Below, piece by piece: positions 1-10,606 of a stretch of 64,000 nt of DNA (the first letter of the stretch is position 1; each line of letters starts with the position of its first letter). The notes under the pieces were generated by a model. That model was not told where the DNA came from. It did no database searches and was given only the letters and a program-made list of their open reading frames with translations. This stretch comes from Lingula anatina. Taxonomy: Eukaryota > Brachiopoda > Lingulata > Lingulida > Lingulidae. The position numbers and the translations under genes were made by a program. The DNA lies in NCBI RefSeq assembly GCF_001039355.2, contig NW_019774092.1, forward strand, positions 424,184-488,183, written 5' to 3'.

Positions 1-3000
1 CACGATTTTTTTTTTTTTGAAATCGTGAGGAATTACGGGCTACGCCGAGTATGTCTACATTACATGGCCTTAAATTCGTACGATTCCGTGTGATTTCGCA
101 CGGCCACCGTCTACCTCCGCTCAGATGCCGTTCGAAAAGGGTATCACGGGCAATATACGTGCACCGTACGGGCATCACATTACAAATGTAATCTAGGCTT
201 TACCTGGTCTGCTCCGTTAAACCATGACACCCTGCGATAAATCAACGTAATTGCAATAAAATAAATAAATAAATAAAATAAATAAATAAATAAAACAAGA
301 CAAAAAGAATATAAAAATCTAAAGAAAGAAGGGAAGAAAATTTGTAAAAAATTAACACAAAAATTACTTTTAGTGTTTAGATAGCTCAAACAACGTAAGC
401 GTGTGATTTGTGAGTAAAATTTACCAAATGATATACTGTACACGTATCGTTAGAGAATAATTCTGACGACTATTTTTTATCAGATAAAGCGTTCCTCACG
501 TCCTCATTAAATTCTGCGATAACAGTATGCATCATTTGAATAAGAATACTCCTATTATAATGATGACTGTCAGATAACACTTGACAATTTTTTGGTAAAA
601 ACTAAAGAAAGATCTAACGTAAGTAACACTTTTTATTCATTGTGGCGGCCAAGCGTTTATTTACACAAATTGTTTCGACTCAAGAGGATAAAATCAGTCT
701 AAATTTCAGACGCCATTAAAGCTGCTGTAACCAGCACAGTGAATCCGTTATCAATGGCTCATCACGACCAGCGTGTGTTGTTTTCATGGCGGGAGAAAGT
801 TCTCGGTCCTCTTAAACTTAGGGCGGACTTTTCTTTGTCAGGCAAAAAGTATAAGTAACAGATAAAAACTACCATGGAAATGACCGTGCGATGTTACACC
901 ACCTTCCAAACTAGTTAGCACTGTAGCCTGTAGCACGTTTCAAAATAACTGACCTATATGTATGTGGTTGGCGTAAGTTGTTACATGATGTATTTGTACC
1001 ATTTTTGAAACATTCAATATTCTCAGCTCTTTACAGGAAACATCAACTGAGATCACTCTGATTATATCACTATCGTCCATTTCGCCGAAAGAGGGCACCA
1101 CTTCAATATGACGTCAAATTTTCAGGAAATGAATACAAACTCACTAACGCTTGTTTCTAAATCAAATCCGCGAATTTTCTTTCGGTTCAACGCCAACTTA
1201 AAGTATTTGGCAATTAAAATATAAGTTCTCCGCTGTGTACTTAGGAAGATACACGCGTACTGGCAGGCAGTTTGTCATGTTAATTGACTTATAAGAAGCC
1301 ATTGCCGAGAATATTACTTAAGTTTTAAAAACATAATATACGTATGTGGTTGGCGTTAGTTGTTACATGATGTATTTGTACCATTTTTGAAACATTCAAT
1401 ATTCTCAGCTCTTTACAGGAAACATCAACTGAGGTCACTCTGATTATATCACTGTCGTCCATTTCGCCGAAAGAGGGCACCACTTCAATATGACGTCAAA
1501 TTTTCAGGAAATGAATACAAGCTTACTAACGCTTGTTTCTAAATTAAATCCGCGAATTTTCTTTCGGTTCAACGCCAACTTAAGGTATTTGGCAATTAAA
1601 TATATAAGTATCTGTACTTTGGAAGAAACACACGTACTGGCAGGCAGTTTGTCATGTTAATTGACTTATAAGAAGCCATTGCCGAGAATATTACTTAAGT
1701 TTTAAAAACATAATATACCATATCTTATCAAAAAGCATATCAAAGATTTGCAAGTAAATAAAATAAATGAATAAATAAGTAGAAAAAAATATATAAAGTA
1801 TTGAAGTCAGAAAGGTAAAAACGTGCAAGAATATTATCCACGAGAAGACGAAAGCATTCTCCTCTCCATATCTCCAATCATCAAGTTACAGTTTAAGACA
1901 TTCATTTTACGCCATCCTAAACAATCCAAATATTTTGTGAGCATTTCCTTTAAAATCAAAACTATTACAGATGCATCCAGTTTGTCATAAAATATACCAC
2001 ATTCGCACATCAATACTCACACTGCACGTTAGCTGTTAACATATTTCTAGCAGGATTTCGAAAAGTATACTACGAATTAAACATTCAAATGACTCCTTAA
2101 ATCATAAATAGATAGCTGAGAGCTATTATGCAAGGATGAACTTAAGAAGACAATATTACTGCAACAACAACATTATATTGAACATAACAACGCAAAGTAG
2201 ACTTATCTAAAATTTGCGTGATCGCTTAACTGTACGTCCTTTTAGTTATTCTATCTTACAAACATAATCTTCAACGCTTTCCTAATATAAGAAGCTTACA
2301 GATTACAGTTATTATAAGTACATAAATCGCAGGATGTCAATGACTCAAATTTCTTTTTTTATATTCCCCGGGTGCCTCCGTTAATGATTTCGCACTGATG
2401 GACAAAGTAAGCACTGATGAGAAAAGATATACAAAGCAGCTGAAGATAAAGATTTTTCCGAGGTCTAAATAACACACGTATGGCGTATATCTTATTATGA
2501 GGTGAGACCTTTCATAATCATTTATTTGGCAACCAATTAAAAACTCTTAATGTTGTTCAAGTACGCTAATATGTGATCATAAGCATAAAATGTACAGATA
2601 TTGTAAACGTACTTGACTAATAGCTTCCCTGTGTGTGTGTTCTAAGTCACGCGAAGCAAAATTACCACTAGAATTCATGAATTAATATCTGAATAAATTC
2701 CTTATCAGTTTCAGTTGTCCTTTGCTTAGCATTTCGTCCCCGAGACGGAGTCTTTATTAAAAACCCCACTTAATCCTTTGAGAGGAGTATAATTTGCGGG
2801 GGGACCTTAACATTTGGGACATTATTTGGCTGATTTAATCTCACGCTTCGGAGTCTAGAATAAGGAAGAGAATCCACGTATATCATTAGCACAAATTAGG
2901 TTTAGGAGTAAAAATGGAATTGATAGCCTCGGCGTAAACGATCGCTGTCGCCCGAGGAGGCAGGAGGAAGTGAAAAGGGTATTACGGCTGAAGTCATCAT

Positions 3001-3115
3001 CTTTCAGGTCATTCGTTTACCACCTGGTGTTACACTCACACGGACATCGACAGCACTTGATTTCATCAAAAGCACTGGGCAGTATTGTTGTTATCCGACC
3101 CGAACAAGCAAAAAC
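1..3115. other. Upstream flank of the repeat-protein gene, no gene seen
   Basis: This AT-rich stretch holds no open frame with recognisable coding character. It begins with a short inverted repeat around a poly-T run (about 1-28), possibly the end of a dispersed element. A (TAAA)-type microsatellite lies at about 257-295 and a tandem duplication of about 380 bp at 955-1718. I see no convincing TATA box close to the start codon at 3116. A pyrimidine-AG sequence near 3006 could be a 3' splice site for a 5' UTR exon, but this is weak. Confidence 0.6.
955..1718. repeat. Direct tandem duplication, two copies of about 380 bp
   Basis: Copy one (about 955-1341) and copy two (about 1338-1718) run side by side in the same orientation. 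They are nearly identical, differing by scattered substitutions and a few indels; the offset is 382 bp at the left end and 377 bp at the right. Both copies keep a TGACGTCA-like core (ATATGACGTCAAATT) and the phrase TTCGCCGAAAGAGGGCACC. There is no open frame. The low divergence suggests a recent duplication. Confidence 0.9.
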
Positions 3116-5083
3116 ATGGCGCTAGTTTGGCTAGCCTTTTCTCTACTTGCTGTCTGCGCCTCCGCCAACCACCTAGAAGCAGGCGCCGCTCCAAGTCCAG
3201 ACGGATATTCCGACTACACTGACTACGCCACAACCGGTATCCCAGGGACGCGTAGGGACCAGCTAGCAAGCTATGGGCTAGATGAGCCACCGCTGCCACA
3301 GTATTCTCCACTCGGCGCCCCGTCGGCTGGGCCCTACGCTCCCCAAGGTCAGTACCCAGGCGTAGCTCCTCAGTACAGCCCGTATGCCCAGCCCGGTCTC
3401 CCAGTCGGTGGTCCGGGGCAATATCTGACAGCACCCCCGGGAGGTCCTGCCCAGCAATATGGAGGTGTCCTGGGTGTCTCCCCGACCGGACAATACCAGG
3501 GTCTACCTGCCGTAGGTCAGTACCAAGGACTCCCGGCGGGCCCCGCTCCCGGTGGTTACAACGCCGGCGGACAGATCCCAGGAGTCAGCTACGGAGGTTT
3601 GCCAGGAAGCTTTGGAACCCCACAGTTCACAGGCGGGGCACCTGCTGGTGTTCCCGGGGTAGTCCCCAGTCCCACGCAATACACGGGCGGCGCACAGTAC
3701 GGCCAAATCCCAGCAAATGGCGGCGGGTATACTGCCAACCAACCTATCAATACAGTACAGGGCCCTTACCAAGGCGCGGTGCCAAGTTATAACACCCCAC
3801 AGGGCCCCCCTCAAGGCCAGTATCTCGGCTCCCAAACTCCCTATGGCGGAAATCAGGGTAGTATTCCAGGTTTGTACACGGGATCTATAACAGGGGGTCA
3901 GGGTGGATATGGTAGCGTGCCCGCCTACAACGGCGGTCAGGCTGTAGCTCCTGTCTATAATGGCGGCCAGGGGGCTTTGACAGGCTCCCCTAACTACAAT
4001 TTGGGCGGCCAAGGTCAGTTTACCGGCGCTCCGACTTACAATGGCGGTCAAGGCACATTTACAGGCGCTCCCAGTTATACAGGAGGCCAGGGTTCCTACA
4101 CGGGCGTACCAAGCTACACAGGCGGGCAAGGTACTTTGACTGGTTCTCCAAATTACAATGGCGGCCAAGGTTCTTACACAGGCACTCCAACTTATAATGC
4201 TGGACAACAAGGCCAATATACAGGCACTCCGAGCTACAATGGCGGACAAGGCACCCTTACAGGCACACCCACTTTAATTGGCGGACAAGGGTCTTACACG
4301 GGCGGACCAAGCTACACGGGCGGGCAAGGTACTTTAACTGGTTCTCCAAATTACAACGGTGGCCAAGGCACCCTTACAGGCAACCAGGGGCAATACAACA
4401 CTGGCGTCCCTAACTACAATGGTGGTCAAGTCCCAAGTTACACCGGAGGTCAAGGCCAGTACACAAACACACCAAGCTACAACGGCGGCCAGGGCACGTT
4501 AACCGGTACCCCAAATTATAATGGTAATCAAGGTACCTTGACTGGATCCCCCAGCTATACTGGCGGCCAAGGCTCGTACACTGGAGGCAATAGCTACACG
4601 GGAAACCCAACGAGCAATTACGGCAACAGCGGGCAGATCGGTGGTGGCTATCAACGGCCTGTCGCCAAGTACAACAGTCCCAGTCCGATCTACAGTCGCA
4701 GTCCCTATGGCGTACAGACTCAGAACGGATACAGCCCGTACGCTGCGTACACCGGCGCCTACAGTAATCTCCCAGGAGCAGCACCGCGTACAAATACGTA
4801 CACTTTAAACAACGTGAAACCGTCTCAGTTTACACAGACTGGCTTAGGAAACAACTTTAACCCAGCTCCGCCTGGCACTCCTATCTATAACGGCGTCCCT
4901 GTTCTCCAGAACAATGGCTCCCCTTCTAACACACCCTCTGGGACATCGTCCAGCAGTTATTCACCGAACAACGTGGGCGGAAGTCAATCCAGTCTGTACG
5001 GTAATCAGAACAGTTACTCAAACCCCAGCACCAATTATGGAACCAGTCCATACGGCCAACAGAACAGCAATCAAGGACGATAG
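3116..5083 (+). CDS. Secreted cysteine-free Gly/Gln/Tyr/Pro/Thr repeat protein (matrix-like)
   Basis: One uninterrupted reading frame of 655 residues. The start ATG has a good context (AAAACATGG) and opens a clear signal peptide: a hydrophobic stretch MALVWLAFSLLAVCASA with likely cleavage after Ala17. The only cysteine is Cys14 in the signal, so the mature chain has none. Residues about 60-250 are rich in PGQY and QGLP phrases. Residues about 260-500 are a tandem array of 12-16 residue units of the pattern GGQG-(T/S)-(L/Y/F)-TG-x-P-x-YNGGQG. The tail (about 500-655) is Ser/Asn/Tyr/Pro-rich and ends QQNSNQGR. The composition suggests an extracellular, disordered structural or adhesive protein that might crosslink through tyrosines. 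It resembles shell-matrix or silk-like proteins in style, but I recognise no named family and homology is not shown. A poly(A) signal follows closely at 5107. No intron is visible. Confidence 0.85.
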   Translation: MALVWLAFSLLAVCASANHLEAGAAPSPDGYSDYTDYATTGIPGTRRDQLASYGLDEPPLPQYSPLGAPSAGPYAPQGQYPGVAPQYSPYAQPGLPVGGPGQYLTAPPGGPAQQYGGVLGVSPTGQYQGLPAVGQYQGLPAGPAPGGYNAGGQIPGVSYGGLPGSFGTPQFTGGAPAGVPGVVPSPTQYTGGAQYGQIPANGGGYTANQPINTVQGPYQGAVPSYNTPQGPPQGQYLGSQTPYGGNQGSIPGLYTGSITGGQGGYGSVPAYNGGQAVAPVYNGGQGALTGSPNYNLGGQGQFTGAPTYNGGQGTFTGAPSYTGGQGSYTGVPSYTGGQGTLTGSPNYNGGQGSYTGTPTYNAGQQGQYTGTPSYNGGQGTLTGTPTLIGGQGSYTGGPSYTGGQGTLTGSPNYNGGQGTLTGNQGQYNTGVPNYNGGQVPSYTGGQGQYTNTPSYNGGQGTLTGTPNYNGNQGTLTGSPSYTGGQGSYTGGNSYTGNPTSNYGNSGQIGGGYQRPVAKYNSPSPIYSRSPYGVQTQNGYSPYAAYTGAYSNLPGAAPRTNTYTLNNVKPSQFTQTGLGNNFNPAPPGTPIYNGVPVLQNNGSPSNTPSGTSSSSYSPNNVGGSQSSLYGNQNSYSNPSTNYGTSPYGQQNSNQGR

Positions 5084-5106
5084 ACTTGAGATAGAAAAGA
5101 GATGAA

Positions 5107-5112
5107 AATAAA
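5107..5112 (+). terminator. Poly(A) signal AATAAA of the repeat-protein gene
   Basis: AATAAA lies 24 bases after the stop codon at 5083. If used it gives a very short 3' UTR; a later signal cannot be excluded. Confidence 0.5.
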
Positions 5113-6007
5113 ACTACAAAGGTATAGGAATGAGCGGCTCTGATGGTGATGCATGAAAGTTATCTGTATAAAGGTGATAGGGAAGACTGCTTCTTGTCCA
5201 TTAAACAAAACAATTTTGATGTATTTCTGTAGGATTTTTTTTTCTTAAAAAGCAGCTTCCCTAGTGTGATTTATGATATGAGCCAAGTGGCAAGGCGCAC
5301 CTGAATCGTCGCCCTGTGCCGCACTGTTTATAAACGAAGTATAGGATCGAATGATGAGTTGAATCGTGGATCGACCGAACTCACTACTCAAACTGGACTT
5401 GGAATTATAAGGAGGCATCTGTTAATATTAAAGATATTGTAATTTCAACTCTCTGTTCTTATTGAATTGTAGTTTCAATTTCCAATTGTTAAAAAGTCCT
5501 TTGCTTAACACAGCGAATTTTCTGCCCATGGGGCCTTTCGCAGATTTTAATTCATTTTCCAGTTTGCGTAATGGCATCTACTATTATTATAATTCATTTG
5601 GAAAGTCAAAGCCCGTCTTTAGCTCCCGTCTATAGAGAATAGCTTGTCTCTCGTCTATGTTATGTGCCACAATCCAACATAAACATGGCACGTAATTTCA
5701 TGGTTGTACTACTGCACGAAAGGACCTGTGAGCAGAAAAAAAAGATAAGAAATTTCGAATAATTTGCGTTTCGTGTCTCTACTTAATCGCAGAATAATTA
5801 TCTTGGACTGTACTTATAATTACACACTAAGCCACTTTCCTTGTTGAAGTATGCGATAATGAACTGTAAAATGAAAGTTTTATGCCGCTGACTTCGTTGC
5901 TTCCCTGACTCGTCTGACGAGTGTGAGAAAAAAACTAAAGCAAGGCCCGAAATAGTATTGCATAACTGTATTCTTGTATGAGAATCAACCACATATAAAG
6001 AGTAGTT

Positions 6008-6113
6008 GTTAATTAATAGTGTTAAGCTATTTTTCTCCGACTCTGGAATGAGAAATGTGTGTTAATTAATAGTGTCAAGCTATTTTTCTCCGACTCTGGA
6101 ATGATAAATGTGT
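6008..6113. repeat. Tandem duplication, two units of 53 bp
   Basis: The units 6008-6060 and 6061-6113 both begin GTTAATTAATAGTGT and share CTCCGACTCTGGAATGA. They differ at only a few bases. Confidence 0.92.
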
Positions 6114-6719
6114 GTAAATTAAAACCAGCTTTGATTCTCATCTTTAGTATATCTGTATAATTCTTTTCAGTATTATTTATGTATTTCAAAGGTGTTATTA
6201 TTATATGTAATTAAATCATCTTCGGTTTGTATTCTTCGTTTGTTTTTTTATCACCTGGCAAAATAATATCAAGTAAAATAAGTTGTCACGAATAGCAATC
6301 AAATATATCAAATTTCAAATTGGTCTTGAAAATGTTCAAGCATCTCTCTCTCTCTCTCTCCGCTCCGAAATAGCATAATGCAAATAATTTTTTTTCCGAT
6401 AATCTGTCCGATTTCAACGAATCTTGGCAATTTATATAATATTCTTGCCGTCCCATCTATTTAACCGATTCATTTAATTAACTAATTACATGGCTTCGAT
6501 AGACAAAGATAGATTAACCTGAAAAGCTTTTGATAATTTATGCAAAATATTATCATTCGAAAAGTTCAATAGTTGAATTTTCATCTTGCAGCAGTCAAAG
6601 TGTTCTCCAATGTAATAATACATATTTGCATGTAGCTCTCTTGTCTTTAATTTTAATTTGTTTTGGTAACTTTGTGTCGTCTACTATCAACAATGAATCG
6701 ATATACAGTACAGCTATTA

Positions 6720-6892
6720 AGGGGCGGATCCAGAGCTATTTTCTGACAGTCTTCCAAATAACCAGTATCTTTGTTGATCCATCCTCCAGTTTTGACCGTC
6801 TTCCGACAGAAAAAAATTAGATACCCGTCAATGTAAACTTGAAAATCTGACCGTCTTCCAGAAGACCCAGAAGACAACCTCAATCCGCCCCT
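6720..6892. mobile_element. Miniature inverted-repeat element, family A copy 1
   Basis: The ends are inverted repeats: GGGGCGGAT at 6721 and ATCCGCCCC ending at 6891. The body carries phrases shared with copies at 22392 and 61691, including CTGACAGTCTTCC, GTTGATCCATCCTCC and GACCGTCTTCC. Relative to those two copies it is inverted. The hexamer GCTATT sits just outside both ends (6713-6718 and 6893-6898), a possible target-site duplication. There is no coding capacity, so it is non-autonomous. Confidence 0.85.
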
Positions 6893-9800
6893 GCTATTGT
6901 TGACGGATAAAGGTGCATTCGGTATTAGCATTATAGAACGTATATTTCTAAAGCTCAAAACACCGAAAAATGTCAAATGCACCTAAATACAACGCAATAC
7001 TAGATCACACAGGGGAGGAGGAGTCGTACGATATGGGGGCGGGGGGGCGGGGAGACTATTTTTTGGAATGGAGGTGCGGCTGGTATAAAAAATATGATCA
7101 AAATTCGTATTATGCCACAAACCTTTTGCTTACGTTGCCTCAAAAGAACGCACTTATTTTACGTTCAACACTTCAAATGTACGTGCTTGCCACCAAATAC
7201 GTCTAATTTTGTATGAAATTAATATCTTCTGTAGTTATCATTTCGCTATGGTACTTTAAATAATATATATTCAGTTGCTGTAACTCTAATACTTCTACCC
7301 AACAATTAAAGTGACATTTTGTAGTACTTTTTGACGTGGGATATATTGTTCGCTGGAACATTTCTATACATTTTTCAAATCATCTTTAAATTAAAATAAA
7401 CCCCCAAATATAAGGTTAAACGGCAAACAAGGACCAGTTTAAAAATGATAATAATAATAATAATAAAACTAAAAATAAAAAGAGTGCTATAAGTAACAGG
7501 GCACCTTTGCACGTGTACGTGTGCGTGCAGTAGTGTGTGTGTGCGTGCACGCAATATTCAGTGATTGCATTTGCCTATCTGGTCATAGCAGTTTTTCTCA
7601 GTTATTGCTTTCCCGTAGATAAGACCTCCCTAATGAATTGTTCCAACGCTTTTGAAGTGTTACAAAACAAAGGACAGTCCTGTTACGCTTTCGCGAACCG
7701 TGCAAGGTGATCTCGACAAGATCTGTTCATAACGGCAGAAACGTGCACGCCATTTTCTCATTACAATGCAAATTCCCATTCTCGAAAACCCTATGGTTTG
7801 TACATTCATCTGTGTACTTAGATATTTACTTTATTTTCATATTTATTCATGCAGTCATTCATTATTTATTCATTTATTGCCCATTCTACAATTTAAGAAA
7901 TTCGTGTTTTTAATTGGTTACAGAAAAAAATCAAACCATCAAAATTTCAAGGTGGTGTGAGGTATGAGTATCCCTTTAAATTTTGAGAAACGAGTAGACA
8001 TACATGTATATTATTTTTGGGAATCAATCAAAAAATATAATTTTTGACAACAGAAAATTAAGACCGTTAGCTGCATGTGCCAAAGAATTTACAAACCCAT
8101 AAGATGATGGATAGTAGGTTTCATGTGCGTAAACTTCGGTGTACTTTAAAACATCACACAAGCAATAATAAACCATTTCCTCAATTTCAGTGACTCATCG
8201 TCGTGTTGTAAGTCGTCACTTTGAGATAAGACCGCCCAAAACTCCTTTAAAGTGGTCATCATGTGCTAGGTGACCCCAAACCAAAGGTGACTCGAGTCCT
8301 CTCGGCCGTTTTATATAAACGAGGTTTTCATGTATAAATAGACCGAGCGAATATATTGTACTAATTTAAAGCCATATTTGCAAACAACGCAAATTGCTGC
8401 ATGCTTTGAAAATGTGAATTGAAAAGTCACTGTCAGCTATTTTATAAAGTAAAACCAACACTTGTTGAAAAATAATAGTTTCAAAGATTATCAACGCAAG
8501 TTTTAAAGTAACTAATTGCAAACAACAAAAAAGTCTAAAAAAATATTAAAATTTTAATTACTTGGTAAATGATTTTGGCACTGAAAGTGATAGCTAAATA
8601 TTTCCACGGAGAAATAATTCTTGTCCGCTGTTTTTCTCATTTTAAGTGAAAGACTCCAGAGAAAATCGCATTGATGTACAGCTTTACAGATAAGATAACG
8701 TGATGCAACCCCTTCATCAGGCCTAATCAAGAAAGTTCTCTTAATCAAGTTAATGTTCTCCATTAAGTTCCGCGCGCACTCCCATTCTCACGCTTTTGCA
8801 TTACTAACCGTGTCTTTTTAAATTTCCTTATATAACTTTTTCGTGTGCATACATATGAAAATTCATATATTAATATATGAAAATGCACCCATTTCCTTCT
8901 ATGTGAAATGATATGTAAGCCCTTCCCAGGCTCTTATTCATGAGCTATCCATGCGTAAGTGGGTATCTTTCTCAGTACATTTAATATATTTTTGCGTCTT
9001 TATTTTATTTTCACACACAGATTATAGAATTTTCAACGTCAAAATTGCTCAGTTTTTAAAGCTTCTGACAATACGAAAACCGGGCTGTGCCTAAGGGCGG
9101 TTACATTTACAAGTAATCAGTAGAAAGGAAATATTCTATTTTTTTTTAATTTTAAAACTAAAAAAGATAATAATTCTAATTTTAAATATTTCTAATCTAA
9201 TAATAAAATATAAAAGTATCCTAAATATGACAAACACTAGTTAAGATATTCACAAAGTGGTATATCTAAATTGTATATAACCTTCATCGATTACAGGACT
9301 TGCTCTATTTTGACAGAAAAGAAGAAAATAAACATTGAACACACTTTTTAAGCTGTCAATACTGGCAAATTACGACGGATAACTCGGAATGATTTCAGTT
9401 TTTCAACGTCAAATTCACACGGTTTGTGAAGGTTTCATTTGTCAAAGAATCTACGTTATCAATCTGGAACATGTAAATGAGAGTAGTCTCACCTTCATCT
9501 TTGCTCGCCAAGACCTAATCAAAAACTAAATTATACAATTAATCTTAGCACTGGACATTAATATAACACAGCTATTATCTATGGGCGATCTTTTCATCGG
9601 GGATGTATTAGAATAACGATGAAAACGGTATGATACAAACTGAAATGGTAAAATCTATCAACAAACAACAGATCAAATGGAATATGTGGAAAATATACAC
9701 TTATGAGCAACGCGCATCTGGGTTTATTTATACCTTGATGCATACATTGTATTCCCAATATAAGAGTGACGGTGTATTTGTGCAATAAATAAATGAATAA

Positions 9801-10492
9801 AAATAGAAAAACAAATAAATAAGCTGAAAGGCTACAACGGTGCGTTTCGCAGTGAAGAAAGCATTCCGCACAAGATGCGTCAAAATACTTTTGCAAATGA
9901 CAAGATTTGGTCGATTTGTTCAGATCTTTGTTTACCGTAAATAAATAAATAAATAAATAAAAAGCACACTTGGATATAATCACTAAGTGCGTAATTCATC
10001 AAAAGATTAATCAAAGAACGACCAATAGCAATTTCATTGTACGGCACTCCCTTGACCCTCCTTAAAATTTTACATTCCTCGTTTGTCAAGACCAAAATTC
10101 GTATAATTCAATTCTGACAATATCTTGTAAGCCTCATATCAACACGTATCTGTGCGTGTCGTGAGCTGCATATGAGGCAATAAACACCTCTAATTAAAAG
10201 AAACTCGGTGTCCATTCCCAAGGAAGCACAGGCTAACTTCAGTCAAAGGAGGGAGCGTTCCTTCCTGATAGATCCCTCGATAGCCCATTAAGCAGCTGTC
10301 GATGCGGGTCTCCCCCCCGTAGATTGTAATCAACGTCCTCCTTAAATACATATTTCACATTAATCTACATTAACGATGCTAGGCAGACCCGTTATTTTAT
10401 GGCGCATTAAATTAACCACGGTGGGGATGATTTCAATATGGAATGAGTCCACTCTCTGTCACTCACACGGTATAATTATTGAAAATATGTCA

Positions 10493-10500
10493 TATATAAG
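10493..10500 (+). promoter_or_regulatory. TATA box of the galaxin-like gene
   Basis: TATATAAG lies 107 bases before the start codon at 10607, so a start site near 10523-10530 would give a short 5' UTR. A GCAG/GTAAGG sequence near 10570 looks like a 5' splice site but is too close to the ATG to be needed. Confidence 0.65.
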
Positions 10501-10606
10501 GGCCTTGAAGGAAACTTAGTCATTCGTAGATCAAGGTTCTTTGCTGGGGACCGCCGAACAAGTCTGTGACTGCAGGTAAGGGACAAGGCAGTCTTTACGT
10601 AACAAC

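Larger units (their letters stand above)
5113..10492. other. Intergenic stretch between the two secreted-protein genes
   Basis: This AT-rich sequence has no supportable gene. It holds a 53-bp tandem duplication (6008-6113), a (CT)n run near 6343-6361, a miniature inverted-repeat element (6720-6892), a G-rich patch near 7035-7052, an AAT run near 7447-7465 and an alternating GT/GC patch near 7510-7552. The short open frames here are AT-rich and resemble nothing I recognise. Confidence 0.6.

Noticed and set aside
3503-4249. 248-residue open frame on the minus strand
   Set aside because: It is the antisense shadow of the repeat-protein gene; the period of the repeats keeps the opposite strand open.
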